From assembly GCA_023254645.1 (NCBI GenBank), contig JALRLA010000128.1, positions 1-6,139 on the forward strand: a stretch of DNA of 6,139 bases, given 5' to 3'. The notes below the pieces were generated by a model, which did not search any database, was not told where the DNA came from, and was given only the letters and a program-made list of their open reading frames with translations. Made by a program: the position numbers and the translations under genes. How positions within the stretch are numbered: the first letter of the stretch is position 1; the number at the start of each line of letters is the position of its first letter. The stretch comes from Bacteroidia bacterium. GTDB taxonomy: Bacteria > Bacteroidota > Bacteroidia > NS11-12g > UBA955. Below, in pieces: positions 1-5,756 of the stretch.

Positions 1-676
1 ATCCACACACAACGGCTACTTTACCCGCCATCATCACGTCAGTGGCGCGACGAATGGCGTCTACCAACGACTCTTTGCAACCGTATTTGTTGTCAAACTT
101 ACTCTTGGTCACCGAATCGTTCACGTTGATTGCGGGCATGGGCAGAGTACCCTTGGCTACGCGCTCATACAAACGGTGCACACCGGTAGTGGTCTCTTCG
201 CTCAAACCGCGAATGGCCTCTACCAATTGAGGATAGCGATCCAAGACCATGTTGGTCAAATCTCCACCGTCATCCAAAATCATGTTCAAGGGCTGCTGCT
301 CAGGACCAAAATGCAAGGTCTGCTCAATGCACCAATCAAACTCTTCTTCGGTTTGACCTTTCCAAGCATACACCTGAATACCAGCAGCAGCAATTGCAGC
401 AGCGGCATGGTCTTGAGTAGAGAAAATATTACAGGAGCTCCAAGTCACTTCCGCACCCAAAGCCGCCAATGTTTCAATCAAAACAGCTGTTTGAATGGTC
501 ATGTGCAAGCAACCCGCAATGCGCGCACCCTTCAAGGGCTTGCTCTCGCCATATTCTTCGCGGAGCGCCATTAAACCGGGCATTTCAGCCTCAGCCAATA
601 GAATTTCTTTGCGGCCCCATTCAGCTAAGCCGATGTCTTTAACCTTGTAAGGTAAGTATTGAGATGTTGCAGTCAT
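1..676 (-). CDS. ahcY: S-adenosylhomocysteinase (adenosylhomocysteine hydrolase), N-terminal part, cut by window start
   Basis: The enzyme hydrolyses S-adenosyl-L-homocysteine to adenosine and homocysteine in the cytosol, using bound NAD+. This removes the product inhibitor of methyltransferases and feeds the methyl cycle. The start ATG is at 676-674, and 225 codons are visible before the edge; the family is usually about 430-470 residues, so roughly half is present. Visible family blocks include ADIGLAxWGRK-like [11 protein letters not shown] near residue 13, [11 protein letters not shown] at 50-60, [15 protein letters not shown] at 80-94, [10 protein letters not shown] at 133-142, EETTTG at 160-165 and [11 protein letters not shown] at 186-196. 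By family alignment D136, E161, K191, D195 and N196 match the catalytic set. The NAD-binding Rossmann segment is just starting (AGKVAVVCG) when the window ends. Assignment is very secure; the truncation is only the window boundary. Confidence 0.97.
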   Translation of the reverse strand, partial: MTATSQYLPYKVKDIGLAEWGRKEILLAEAEMPGLMALREEYGESKPLKGARIAGCLHMTIQTAVLIETLAALGAEVTWSSCNIFSTQDHAAAAIAAAGIQVYAWKGQTEEEFDWCIEQTLHFGPEQQPLNMILDDGGDLTNMVLDRYPQLVEAIRGLSEETTTGVHRLYERVAKGTLPMPAINVNDSVTKSKFDNKYGCKESLVDAIRRATDVMMAGKVAVVCG

Positions 677-683
677 TTCGCCG

Positions 684-691
684 CAAAGGTA
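684..691 (-). promoter_or_regulatory. Bacteroidota -7 promoter box of ahcY
   Basis: Read on the minus strand this is TACCTTTG, a perfect match to the TAnnTTTG element used by the Bacteroidota primary sigma factor. Only 7 nt separate it from the ahcY ATG, so the transcript should begin at or next to the start codon. No convincing TTG-type -33 element lies about 19 nt further upstream. The core sequence is also the same as the -7 box in front of the sigma gene in this window. Confidence 0.7.
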
Positions 692-751
692 CAACCTTTC
701 TAGCGGCTATCTCGCTGTTTAACAAAGTAAGGCCGTTTCTTCACCAAAGGT

Positions 752-880
752 TTAGAAGCCGCAATTGCATCCGCCGCGATCGTGCGTACGCGTGGCCGCC
801 TTCTGCGTGCCGCATGACCCCATGGCTGCCAAGGCCAACAGAGCAAACAAAACCCAAGTGGAATGTTTGATTTTTTGCAT
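752..880 (-). CDS. Tiny lipoprotein precursor (42 residues) with C-terminal Cys-x-Cys tail, function unknown
   Basis: An ATG at 880-878 opens a 42-codon frame ending in TAA at 754-752. The protein starts with a basic n-region (K3, K5, H6), has a hydrophobic core (VLFALLALAAM, about residues 10-20) and then MGSC with the lipidation cysteine at residue 23. It therefore looks like a signal peptidase II substrate. The mature part would be only 20 residues and ends in HDRGGCNCGF. No acidic residue follows the +1 cysteine, so nothing suggests a surface-export signal; the inferred location is a periplasm-facing membrane leaflet. A TAnnTTTG box sits 6 nt before the ATG, supporting a real gene. It lies 75 bp upstream of ahcY in the same direction and no terminator is evident between them, so read-through is possible. 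I do not recognise a named family; very short lipoproteins with Cys-rich tails occur in Bacteroidota. Metal or thiol chemistry for the CxC tail is only a guess. Confidence 0.68.
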   Translation of the reverse strand: MQKIKHSTWVLFALLALAAMGSCGTQKAATRTHDRGGCNCGF

Positions 881-886
881 AGTTCA

Positions 887-917
887 CAAATCTACACTGC
901 CGAGACCCCTTGCCCAA
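887..917 (-). promoter_or_regulatory. Promoter of the small lipoprotein gene (TTG ... TAGATTTG)
   Basis: On the minus strand TAGATTTG (894-887) fits TAnnTTTG exactly. A TTG (917-915) lies 20 nt upstream of it, against the usual spacer of about 19 nt. The box ends 6 nt before the lipoprotein ATG, implying a leaderless or nearly leaderless transcript. There is no Shine-Dalgarno sequence. Confidence 0.6.
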
Positions 918-936
918 GGCTTTTGATGTAAAATTG
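910..936 (+). promoter_or_regulatory. Possible weak promoter of dedA-aroE
   Basis: TAAAATTG at 929-936 matches TAnnTTTG at all but one defined position and lies 9 nt before the dedA ATG at 946. A TTG at 910-912 is only 16 nt upstream of it, shorter than the typical 19. This TTG and the oppositely oriented TTG of the lipoprotein promoter are the two arms of the palindrome CCTTG-CC-CAAGG (908-919). The location in a 65-bp divergent gap makes a promoter likely, but the match is imperfect. Confidence 0.35.
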
Positions 937-945
937 CAGTGCATT

Positions 946-1593
946 ATGGAGTTCCTACTATCGCTCATCGAATTGGCCAAAGATTGGGTCCTGCACCTGG
1001 ACGAAAAATTGGAATGGTTGGTTGGCGAATACCAAACCCTCACCTACCTCATCCTCTTCCTCATTGTCTTTGTGGAGACCGGATTGGTCGTCATGCCCTT
1101 GTTGCCTGGCGACTCCCTGCTGTTCGCCGCCGGCTCTATAGCTGCTCTTGACGGCACCTTGAACATCGCCATTTTGATACCCCTTCTGATCGTAGCGGCC
1201 TTGCTCGGCGACAATACCAATTATTTCATTGGCTCACGGTTTGGCGTGCGGGTATTCGATTTGAATTGGAAACTGCTGAAGCGCGAATACTTGGAGCGCA
1301 CCGAAACCTTCTACGAAAAACACGGCGGATACACGCTCATCATGGCCCGATTCGTGCCCATCGTTCGAACCTTTGCCCCCTTTGCCGCAGGCTTGGGCAC
1401 CATGAAATACCGCACCTTTTTGATGTACTGCATCGCTGGAGCCGTGTTATGGGTAAGCAGCATCAGCACATTGGGCTATGTTTTGGGCTCTCACCCTTGG
1501 GTCAAGGCCCATTTTGAGACCGTGGTATTCGGAATCATTGGCATCTCTTTGCTGCCCGTTCTGTGGCAAGCACTCAAATCCAAATGGGGCTAA
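946..1593 (+). CDS. DedA family integral membrane protein
   Basis: This is a 215-residue polytopic inner-membrane protein. DedA (SNARE-associated/VTT) proteins are linked to membrane lipid homeostasis, and some members recycle undecaprenyl phosphate across the membrane; the exact substrate here is inferred, not shown. Family marks are visible: an acidic residue in the first re-entrant segment (FVETGLVV, E44), MPLLPGDSLLF at 50-60, GDNTNYFIGSRFG at 88-100, and the signature RFVPIVRTFAP at 135-145 with R135, P138 and R141. Hydrophobic segments lie at about 33-65, 72-88, 143-180 and 192-207. A TTG codon at 910 would add 12 residues, but that extension carries the candidate promoter and reads poorly, so the ATG at 946 is preferred. 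The 3' end overlaps aroE by 10 nt, so the two are probably co-transcribed. Length is normal for the family. Confidence 0.9.
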   Translation: MEFLLSLIELAKDWVLHLDEKLEWLVGEYQTLTYLILFLIVFVETGLVVMPLLPGDSLLFAAGSIAALDGTLNIAILIPLLIVAALLGDNTNYFIGSRFGVRVFDLNWKLLKREYLERTETFYEKHGGYTLIMARFVPIVRTFAPFAAGLGTMKYRTFLMYCIAGAVLWVSSISTLGYVLGSHPWVKAHFETVVFGIIGISLLPVLWQALKSKWG

Positions 1594-2345
1594 GGCAGCA
1601 CATTGGATTGCTGGGACACCCCGTTTCGCACAGCCAGTCACCTGCGCTGTTCGCCCCCTTGTTTGATACCGATCTCTTGGATTGGGAATACCATCTCATC
1701 GATGTAGCCTCTGAAGAAGAATTGCTTGAAAAGCTCTCCTCTCCCCTGTATACCGGCTTCAACGTAACCATCCCTTACAAACAGACCGTATTGAAACACG
1801 TATCCAACCGCAGCCCTCGAGTGACTCGCATTGGAGCGACCAACACCCTATATCGCCTAGAGAACGGCGATTGGATGGCAGAAAACACCGACTACGACGG
1901 GTTCCTAGCTACCTTCAATAAGGGTCGTTTGGAATGGAAATTCAGCCCCAAGCAAGCGCTTATTCTGGGCACTGGGGGCTCCTCAAAGGCCGTGCAAGCC
2001 GTTTTGGAGGACCTTCACATCCCCTACCAAAGTGTAAGCCGAACTCCTACCGCTCAACAAATTTCCTACTCGGACCTTCTAACCCACAGCTGGGAATCTT
2101 GCTTAGTAGTGAACTGCACTCCTGTGGGTATGACACCCGATACCCAATCCAGCCCCTTGTCGGACCTCCAATTTCTCAAAGGACCCAGTGCTTTGATCGA
2201 TCTGGTATACAACCCGAGCCAAACCCAGCTCATGCAACAGTTCCAATCGTTGGGATATTGGGCCACCAACGGTAGTTTGATGCTGCGTGTTCAAGCCGAG
2301 GCTGCCTGGAACCTCTTCCGCACCCATACGTGGAAGCCAGAGTAA
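1584..2345 (+). CDS. aroE: Shikimate dehydrogenase (NADP+)
   Basis: It reversibly reduces 3-dehydroshikimate to shikimate with NADPH in the cytosol, the fourth step of chorismate and aromatic amino-acid synthesis. The protein is 253 residues, near the family norm for AroE. Substrate-domain motifs are SHSQSP (15-20), NVTIPYK (60-66) with catalytic K66, GATNTL (84-89) and NTDYDGF (101-107) with catalytic D103. The nucleotide domain shows LGTGGSSKAV (128-137), then a VSRTP segment equivalent to the NRT loop that recognises the NADP 2'-phosphate. NCTPVGM, DLVYNPSQTQLM and the C-terminal NGSLML-QAEAAW motif follow. The ATG at 1584 places the first motif at the usual distance; a GTG at 1563 would add 7 residues inside dedA and is less likely. 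There is no Shine-Dalgarno, and the start lies within the end of dedA (ATGGGGCTAA), so translation is likely coupled to dedA. Confidence 0.95.
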   Translation: MGLRQHIGLLGHPVSHSQSPALFAPLFDTDLLDWEYHLIDVASEEELLEKLSSPLYTGFNVTIPYKQTVLKHVSNRSPRVTRIGATNTLYRLENGDWMAENTDYDGFLATFNKGRLEWKFSPKQALILGTGGSSKAVQAVLEDLHIPYQSVSRTPTAQQISYSDLLTHSWESCLVVNCTPVGMTPDTQSSPLSDLQFLKGPSALIDLVYNPSQTQLMQQFQSLGYWATNGSLMLRVQAEAAWNLFRTHTWKPE

Positions 2346-2410
2346 ATCGCACAATAGCCTCAGAAGTCTTTATAAAATCAGGGCTTTTCGCAAAAACATG
2401 ACCTCCATCA

Positions 2411-2440
2411 TTGTTTCTATTTAAAACGATTCTAAATTTG
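2411..2440 (+). promoter_or_regulatory. Strong Bacteroidota-type promoter of feoAB
   Basis: TTG at 2411-2413, exactly 19 nt, then TAAATTTG at 2433-2440. This matches the Bacteroidota consensus TTG-N19-TAnnTTTG fully and is the best promoter in the window. The first feoA ATG begins 5 nt after the box, so the mRNA should start at about the initiation codon. A palindrome covers the spacer and half of the -7 box. Confidence 0.75.
2419..2437. promoter_or_regulatory. Candidate repressor operator over the feoAB promoter
   Basis: ATTTAAAACGATTCTAAAT is an imperfect 19-bp palindrome in which 7 of 9 pairs are complementary. It lies in the promoter spacer and enters the -7 box, where a bound repressor would block the polymerase. 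Iron-import operons are commonly repressed by Fur or DtxR-family proteins when iron is plentiful. The outer arms TTTA/TAAA resemble DtxR/MntR-type sites, but AT-rich sequence forms such palindromes easily by chance. Confidence 0.35.
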
Positions 2441-2444
2441 CACC

Positions 2445-2690
2445 ATGCCCATGACAGCCGATCAGCTCCGCAATGGAGAGAGCGCGGTGATTGCCTCTTT
2501 GCACGAAGGGGACTATCGCTTGCGATTGGCAGAAATGGGGTGTGTGCCTGGCACTCGCATCAAACGAGAATACCAAGCTCCGGGAGGCGATCCCATCGCC
2601 TTTCGCATTGATACCTATTTATTGGGACTGCGTTTGGAAGAAGCACGTCTGATTGAAATTCTCCCCGAAGACAAAGGAGGAAACGCTTGA
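2445..2690 (+). CDS. feoA: Ferrous iron transport protein A (FeoA)
   Basis: This is a small cytosolic SH3-like protein that works with FeoB in Fe(II) uptake. The 81 residues fit a stand-alone FeoA domain. Visible family features are the LRLAEMGCVPGTRI segment (residues 26-39), the basic strand that follows, PGGDPIAFRID and the closing LGLRLEEARLIEI block. An alternative ATG two codons later (2451) is possible; the first is preferred only because it is in frame and both lie just after the promoter. The upstream -7 box ends 4 nt before the ATG, so initiation is probably leaderless. The stop codon overlaps the feoB start by 4 nt, and the Shine-Dalgarno for feoB is inside feoA, so the two are translated from one message. 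No feoC-like gene was seen nearby. Confidence 0.93.
   Translation: MPMTADQLRNGESAVIASLHEGDYRLRLAEMGCVPGTRIKREYQAPGGDPIAFRIDTYLLGLRLEEARLIEILPEDKGGNA
2673..2680 (+). promoter_or_regulatory. Strong Shine-Dalgarno sequence for the feoB TTG start
   Basis: AAAGGAGG ends 6 nt before the TTG at 2687, an ideal spacing. It is the only strong Shine-Dalgarno seen in the window and fixes the start of feoB at a non-ATG codon. The other genes have none, as expected for Bacteroidota. Confidence 0.75.
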
Positions 2691-4681
2691 GACGCATAGC
2701 ACTCGTTGGCAATCCCAATTGCGGTAAAACCACCTTATTCAATCGACTGACGGGCTTGCAACAGCACACCAGCAATCTTCCCGGCACAACCGTTGAGGCT
2801 CACCACGGCAAATTCAAATTACCCAACGAGACTATTGAGCTCATTGACTTGCCCGGCATCTACAGCCTATTCGCCGAATCAGACGATGAAAAGTTGGTGG
2901 TTCAACATTTGTTGGGCGAGGGAGTCGAAAAACCCGATGCCATCTTGTTGGTATTGGATTCCTCCAACCTTCGCAGAAACCTGTTGTTGCAACAACAGCT
3001 ACAAGACCTTGGCTATCCCACCGCTGCTGTCCTGACCATGCAAGACTCAGCCAAACGCCGAGGGCTTGCCCAAGACATCAGCCACCTAGAAAAACAACTG
3101 GGGCTGCAAATTCTGGGTATCAATCCCCGTAAAGACCGCCAACTAGCAGCGCCCATTTCTCTATTCTTAGAAAAATTATTGAACGCGGCGGCTCCCGAGT
3201 TGCCACCCAACGATACCGAAAACAAACTGCAGCGATTTCACAGTGGTGAAAAAATCAAAGGGCTCAGTTTGGAGACCTTGTTGCGCTACAACCGCATCGA
3301 AAGCATTTTGTCGGCCTGCCAAACCCAAGAGTATTTTGGGTGGAAGAGCTTCACCCTTAAGCTGGATCGATGGTTTGTGCATCCCGTAGTAGGCTTCTTG
3401 GCCTTTTTTGCCGTGATGATGATCATTTTTCAAGGGGTCTTCACCCTCGCTGAAGGACCCATGACTTGGGTCGAAGACGCATTTGCCTGGGCATCAGTGG
3501 GAGTTGAATCTTTCCTACCTCAACATACAGCTTCAGGCTTGATTACCGATGGTTTGCTACCTGGCTTGGCAGGTGTAGTGGTATTTGTGCCACAGATCTT
3601 CATTCTTTTCTTTTTGATTGGTTTGCTGGAAGACAGCGGGTACATGGTTCGCGCCTCTTTCATCACTGATCGCTTGATGCGAAAAATTGGCTTAAACGGA
3701 CGCAGCGTCATTCCCCTTGTCGGCGGATTCGCCTGTGCCATTCCGGCTATGATGGCCACCCGAAGCATACGCAACCGAAGCGAGCGCCTAGCGACCATGA
3801 TCGTAGTACCATTGATGAGCTGCAGCGCTCGATTGCCCGTTTATGTTTTGCTCATTTCACTAGCCATTCCTGCTCAACAATTCATTGGACCCGTTCCTGC
3901 TCAAACCCTGGTCATGACCTCAGCCTATTTTGCGGGAATCATCGTGGCCTTGCTCATAGCAGCCTTGTTTAAAAGATTTCATCCTAGTCAGGAGCGCAGT
4001 GAATTCATTCTGGAACTTCCCGCTTACCAGCGCCCAAGGCTGCAGACCGTGGCCCAACAAGCTTGGATGAAGTGCAAGTCCTTCTTGCAAGAAGCAGGAT
4101 CAGTCATCTTGATCATTTCCGTGGCTCTTTGGGCCTTAAGCACCTGGGGACCTGGAGACTCCATGAATCAGGCCAAAATCAAGGCTGAGCAAGCGGCTAA
4201 AGAGCTCGAATGCCCAGAAGACTTGGAACCCCGTGAATTTCAATCTCAATTGGAGTCTACCTTCAAATTAGAAGCCAGCTATGCAGGCCACATCGGTCAT
4301 GCTATTGAACCCGCCATTGAGCCCTTGGGTTACGATTGGAAGACCGGAATTGCCTTGATCAGCTCCTTTGCGGCTCGGGAAGTTTTTGTAGGCACGATGA
4401 GTACCCTGTTCCAAAGTTCAGACGGCAACGTTTCGGGTATACGAGCTCGAATGCAAAAGGAAATAGATCCCCATACAGGCGAACCCAAATACGGAATTGC
4501 CTACGCCTTGAGCCTGATCATTTTCTACGCCTTTGCCTTGCAATGCATCAGCACTATGGCCGTCATGAAAAAAGAAACGGGATCTTGGACATGGCCCATC
4601 TCTTTGTTCTTGCTATATGGAGCCTTGGCTTACTTAGGAGCCTTCATCGTATACCGCTGGAGTATAGGTTTCCTCATTTAA
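2687..4681 (+). CDS. feoB: Ferrous iron transport protein B (FeoB), GTPase-coupled Fe(II) transporter
   Basis: FeoB imports Fe(II) across the inner membrane. It joins an N-terminal G domain, a helical GDI-like domain and a polytopic membrane domain. The protein has 664 residues, somewhat short for the family. It begins at TTG with a strong Shine-Dalgarno; no ATG precedes the P-loop. G1 is GNPNCGKT (8-15), G2 is PGTTVE (32-37, T35), and G3 is DLPG (54-57). G4 is TMQD (117-120) where NMxD is usual, and the G5 region reads INPRK (145-149) where IST/SARK is usual, so both base-recognition motifs have drifted. The membrane domain starts near 229. The first gate has GGFACAIPAMMATRS (346-360, C350) and MSCSARLPVY (377-386, C379); the second has SSFAAREVFVGTMSTLF (559-575). 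The hydrophilic stretch at about 487-545 is a non-membrane loop. It forms an operon with feoA. Identity is certain; strict GTP preference is not. Confidence 0.97.
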   Translation: MRRIALVGNPNCGKTTLFNRLTGLQQHTSNLPGTTVEAHHGKFKLPNETIELIDLPGIYSLFAESDDEKLVVQHLLGEGVEKPDAILLVLDSSNLRRNLLLQQQLQDLGYPTAAVLTMQDSAKRRGLAQDISHLEKQLGLQILGINPRKDRQLAAPISLFLEKLLNAAAPELPPNDTENKLQRFHSGEKIKGLSLETLLRYNRIESILSACQTQEYFGWKSFTLKLDRWFVHPVVGFLAFFAVMMIIFQGVFTLAEGPMTWVEDAFAWASVGVESFLPQHTASGLITDGLLPGLAGVVVFVPQIFILFFLIGLLEDSGYMVRASFITDRLMRKIGLNGRSVIPLVGGFACAIPAMMATRSIRNRSERLATMIVVPLMSCSARLPVYVLLISLAIPAQQFIGPVPAQTLVMTSAYFAGIIVALLIAALFKRFHPSQERSEFILELPAYQRPRLQTVAQQAWMKCKSFLQEAGSVILIISVALWALSTWGPGDSMNQAKIKAEQAAKELECPEDLEPREFQSQLESTFKLEASYAGHIGHAIEPAIEPLGYDWKTGIALISSFAAREVFVGTMSTLFQSSDGNVSGIRARMQKEIDPHTGEPKYGIAYALSLIIFYAFALQCISTMAVMKKETGSWTWPISLFLLYGALAYLGAFIVYRWSIGFLI

Positions 4682-4723
4682 AGCCTCAACAAACGCTAGT
4701 TAGGCATAGAATTTGCTGCTAAA

Positions 4724-4749
4724 GAGGCCAGCATTTTGTCGCTGGTTTT
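4724..4749 (+). terminator. Weak candidate terminator after feoAB
   Basis: CCAGC (4728-4732) and GCTGG (4741-4745) can form a 5-bp stem with an 8-nt loop, extendable by G-U and A-U pairs to the flanking GAGG and TTTT. A four-T run follows. The stem is short and the T tract poor, so this is tentative. It is the only hairpin I see between feoB and the sigma-gene promoter. Confidence 0.3.
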
Positions 4750-4775
4750 CGGTACTTAGTGTAAGAAAAACACCG

Positions 4776-4783
4776 TACCTTTG
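4776..4783 (+). promoter_or_regulatory. -7 promoter box of the primary sigma gene
   Basis: TACCTTTG is a perfect TAnnTTTG match and identical to the ahcY box. No TTG occurs at the -33 position 19 nt upstream (bases there read ACT). The gap to the rpoD ATG is 41 nt, so unlike the other promoters here this one gives a real leader of roughly 35 nt, with no Shine-Dalgarno. Confidence 0.65.
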
Positions 4784-4824
4784 CACCTTCGGCGAATTAC
4801 ATTTATTGATTTTCAAAACCTTAC

Positions 4825-5688
4825 ATGAGGCAGTTAAAAATATCCAAACAGTTTACCAACCGGGAAAACAAATCTCTTGACAAGTACCTGAACGAAATTT
4901 CCAAAGTGTCAATGATTGACGCGCAAGAGGAAGTAGAATTGGCCCGACGCATTCGCGAAGGGGATCAGGCCGCCTTGGAAAAGTTGGTAAACGCCAACCT
5001 TCGATTCGTTGTATCCGTATCAAAGCAATACCAGAACCAAGGTTTAACCTTGGGTGACTTGATCAACGAAGGCAACATGGGCCTGATCAAAGCCGCTAAG
5101 CGTTTTGACGAAACCCGTGGTTTCAAATTCATCTCTTACGCTGTTTGGTGGATTCGCCAAAGCATTTTGCAGGCTTTGGCCGACCAAAGCCGTATTGTTC
5201 GTTTGCCTTTGAACAAAGTAGGTTCTTTGGGTCGCATCACTCAAGCTTCGGCTCGCTTGGAGCAGGAATTGGAGCGCGAGCCCACCCCACAAGAGATTGC
5301 CGAAGCATTGGAAATTCCCATTACCGAAGTAGAAAACGCCTTGCGTTCTAGCGGTCGTCACTTATCGATCGATGCTCCATTGGCAGAAGGCGAAGACAAT
5401 ACCTTATTGGGGGTGCTCGACAACAACGACGAGCCCAATCCCGACATGCCATTGTTGAACGAGTCACTTCAAAACGAAATCAACCGCGTCATCTCTACCT
5501 TGAGCGACAAAGAGCGCGATGTATTGAAGTACTATTTTGGCCTTGATGGCAACCAAGCTCACACCTTGGAAGACATTAGCGAAAAGGTGGGTCTGACCCG
5601 CGAGCGAGTTCGTCAAATCAAGGAGAAGGCTTTGCGTCGTTTGCGCAAATCTTCCAAGAGCAAAATCTTGAAATCGTATTTGGGTTAA
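4825..5688 (+). CDS. rpoD: Primary (housekeeping) RNA polymerase sigma factor, Bacteroidota short type
   Basis: This sigma-70 family protein directs RNA polymerase to housekeeping promoters. It has 287 residues, the size of the Bacteroidota primary sigma factor, which lacks region 1.1. The start MRQLKISKQ and end SKILKSYLG match that subfamily's characteristic termini. Region 1.2 is about 16-46 ([12 protein letters not shown] onward). Region 2 is about 50-122, with [14 protein letters not shown] (77-90) and the -10-melting helix [13 protein letters not shown] (102-114). Region 3 is about 123-200, including [15 protein letters not shown]. Region 4 is about 215-287, with the helix-turn-helix [20 protein letters not shown] (247-266). 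Being single-copy in most relatives and complete here, it is the likely reader of the TAnnTTTG boxes in this window. It has its own -7 box and is closed by a strong terminator, so it is probably monocistronic. Confidence 0.96.
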   Translation: MRQLKISKQFTNRENKSLDKYLNEISKVSMIDAQEEVELARRIREGDQAALEKLVNANLRFVVSVSKQYQNQGLTLGDLINEGNMGLIKAAKRFDETRGFKFISYAVWWIRQSILQALADQSRIVRLPLNKVGSLGRITQASARLEQELEREPTPQEIAEALEIPITEVENALRSSGRHLSIDAPLAEGEDNTLLGVLDNNDEPNPDMPLLNESLQNEINRVISTLSDKERDVLKYYFGLDGNQAHTLEDISEKVGLTRERVRQIKEKALRRLRKSSKSKILKSYLG

Positions 5689-5700
5689 TCCCAAACCCAA

Positions 5701-5742
5701 CCATAAAAAAAGGTCCCGCTCACGCGGGACCTTTTTTTATGG
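5701..5742. terminator. Bidirectional intrinsic terminator between rpoD and the convergent T9SS gene
   Basis: A perfect 19-bp inverted repeat (5701-5719 with 5724-5742) surrounds a TCAC loop. The core is GGTCCCGC/GCGGGACC with seven A before and seven T after, so RNA from either strand yields a GC-rich hairpin followed by a U tract. It starts 12 nt after the rpoD stop and ends 14 nt before the end of the opposing gene, as expected for a shared terminator of convergent genes. Confidence 0.93.
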
Positions 5743-5756
5743 TCATTGCTTACTCC

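Noticed and set aside
176..574. 132-residue plus-strand open frame opposite ahcY
   Set aside because: It is antisense to a strongly conserved gene, with low-complexity, unrecognisable translation; a shadow of ahcY.
910..945. TTG start giving dedA 12 extra residues
   Set aside because: The extension contains the candidate promoter and the palindrome, has no ribosome site, and the ATG at 946 gives a normal DedA length.
741..1043. 100-residue minus-strand open frame across the lipoprotein and the start of dedA
   Set aside because: It is out of frame with the lipoprotein, overlaps the well-supported dedA start, crosses both divergent promoters and shows no recognisable domain.
1563..1583. GTG start giving aroE 7 extra residues
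   Set aside because: The ATG at 1584 puts the GLLGHPVSHSQSP motif at the normal distance from the N-terminus; the extension is dedA coding sequence read in another frame.
2346..2410. Terminator after aroE or a riboswitch before feoA
   Set aside because: No stable hairpin with a T tract is visible, and the feoA promoter is so close to the ATG that no leader exists to hold a riboswitch.
4682..4775. Small feoC-like gene after feoB
   Set aside because: The plus strand here has no open frame with a plausible start and length; only the sigma-gene upstream region and a weak hairpin are seen.
5044..5361. 105-residue minus-strand open frame opposite the sigma gene
   Set aside because: It lies wholly antisense to conserved rpoD coding sequence and has no own promoter or motif.
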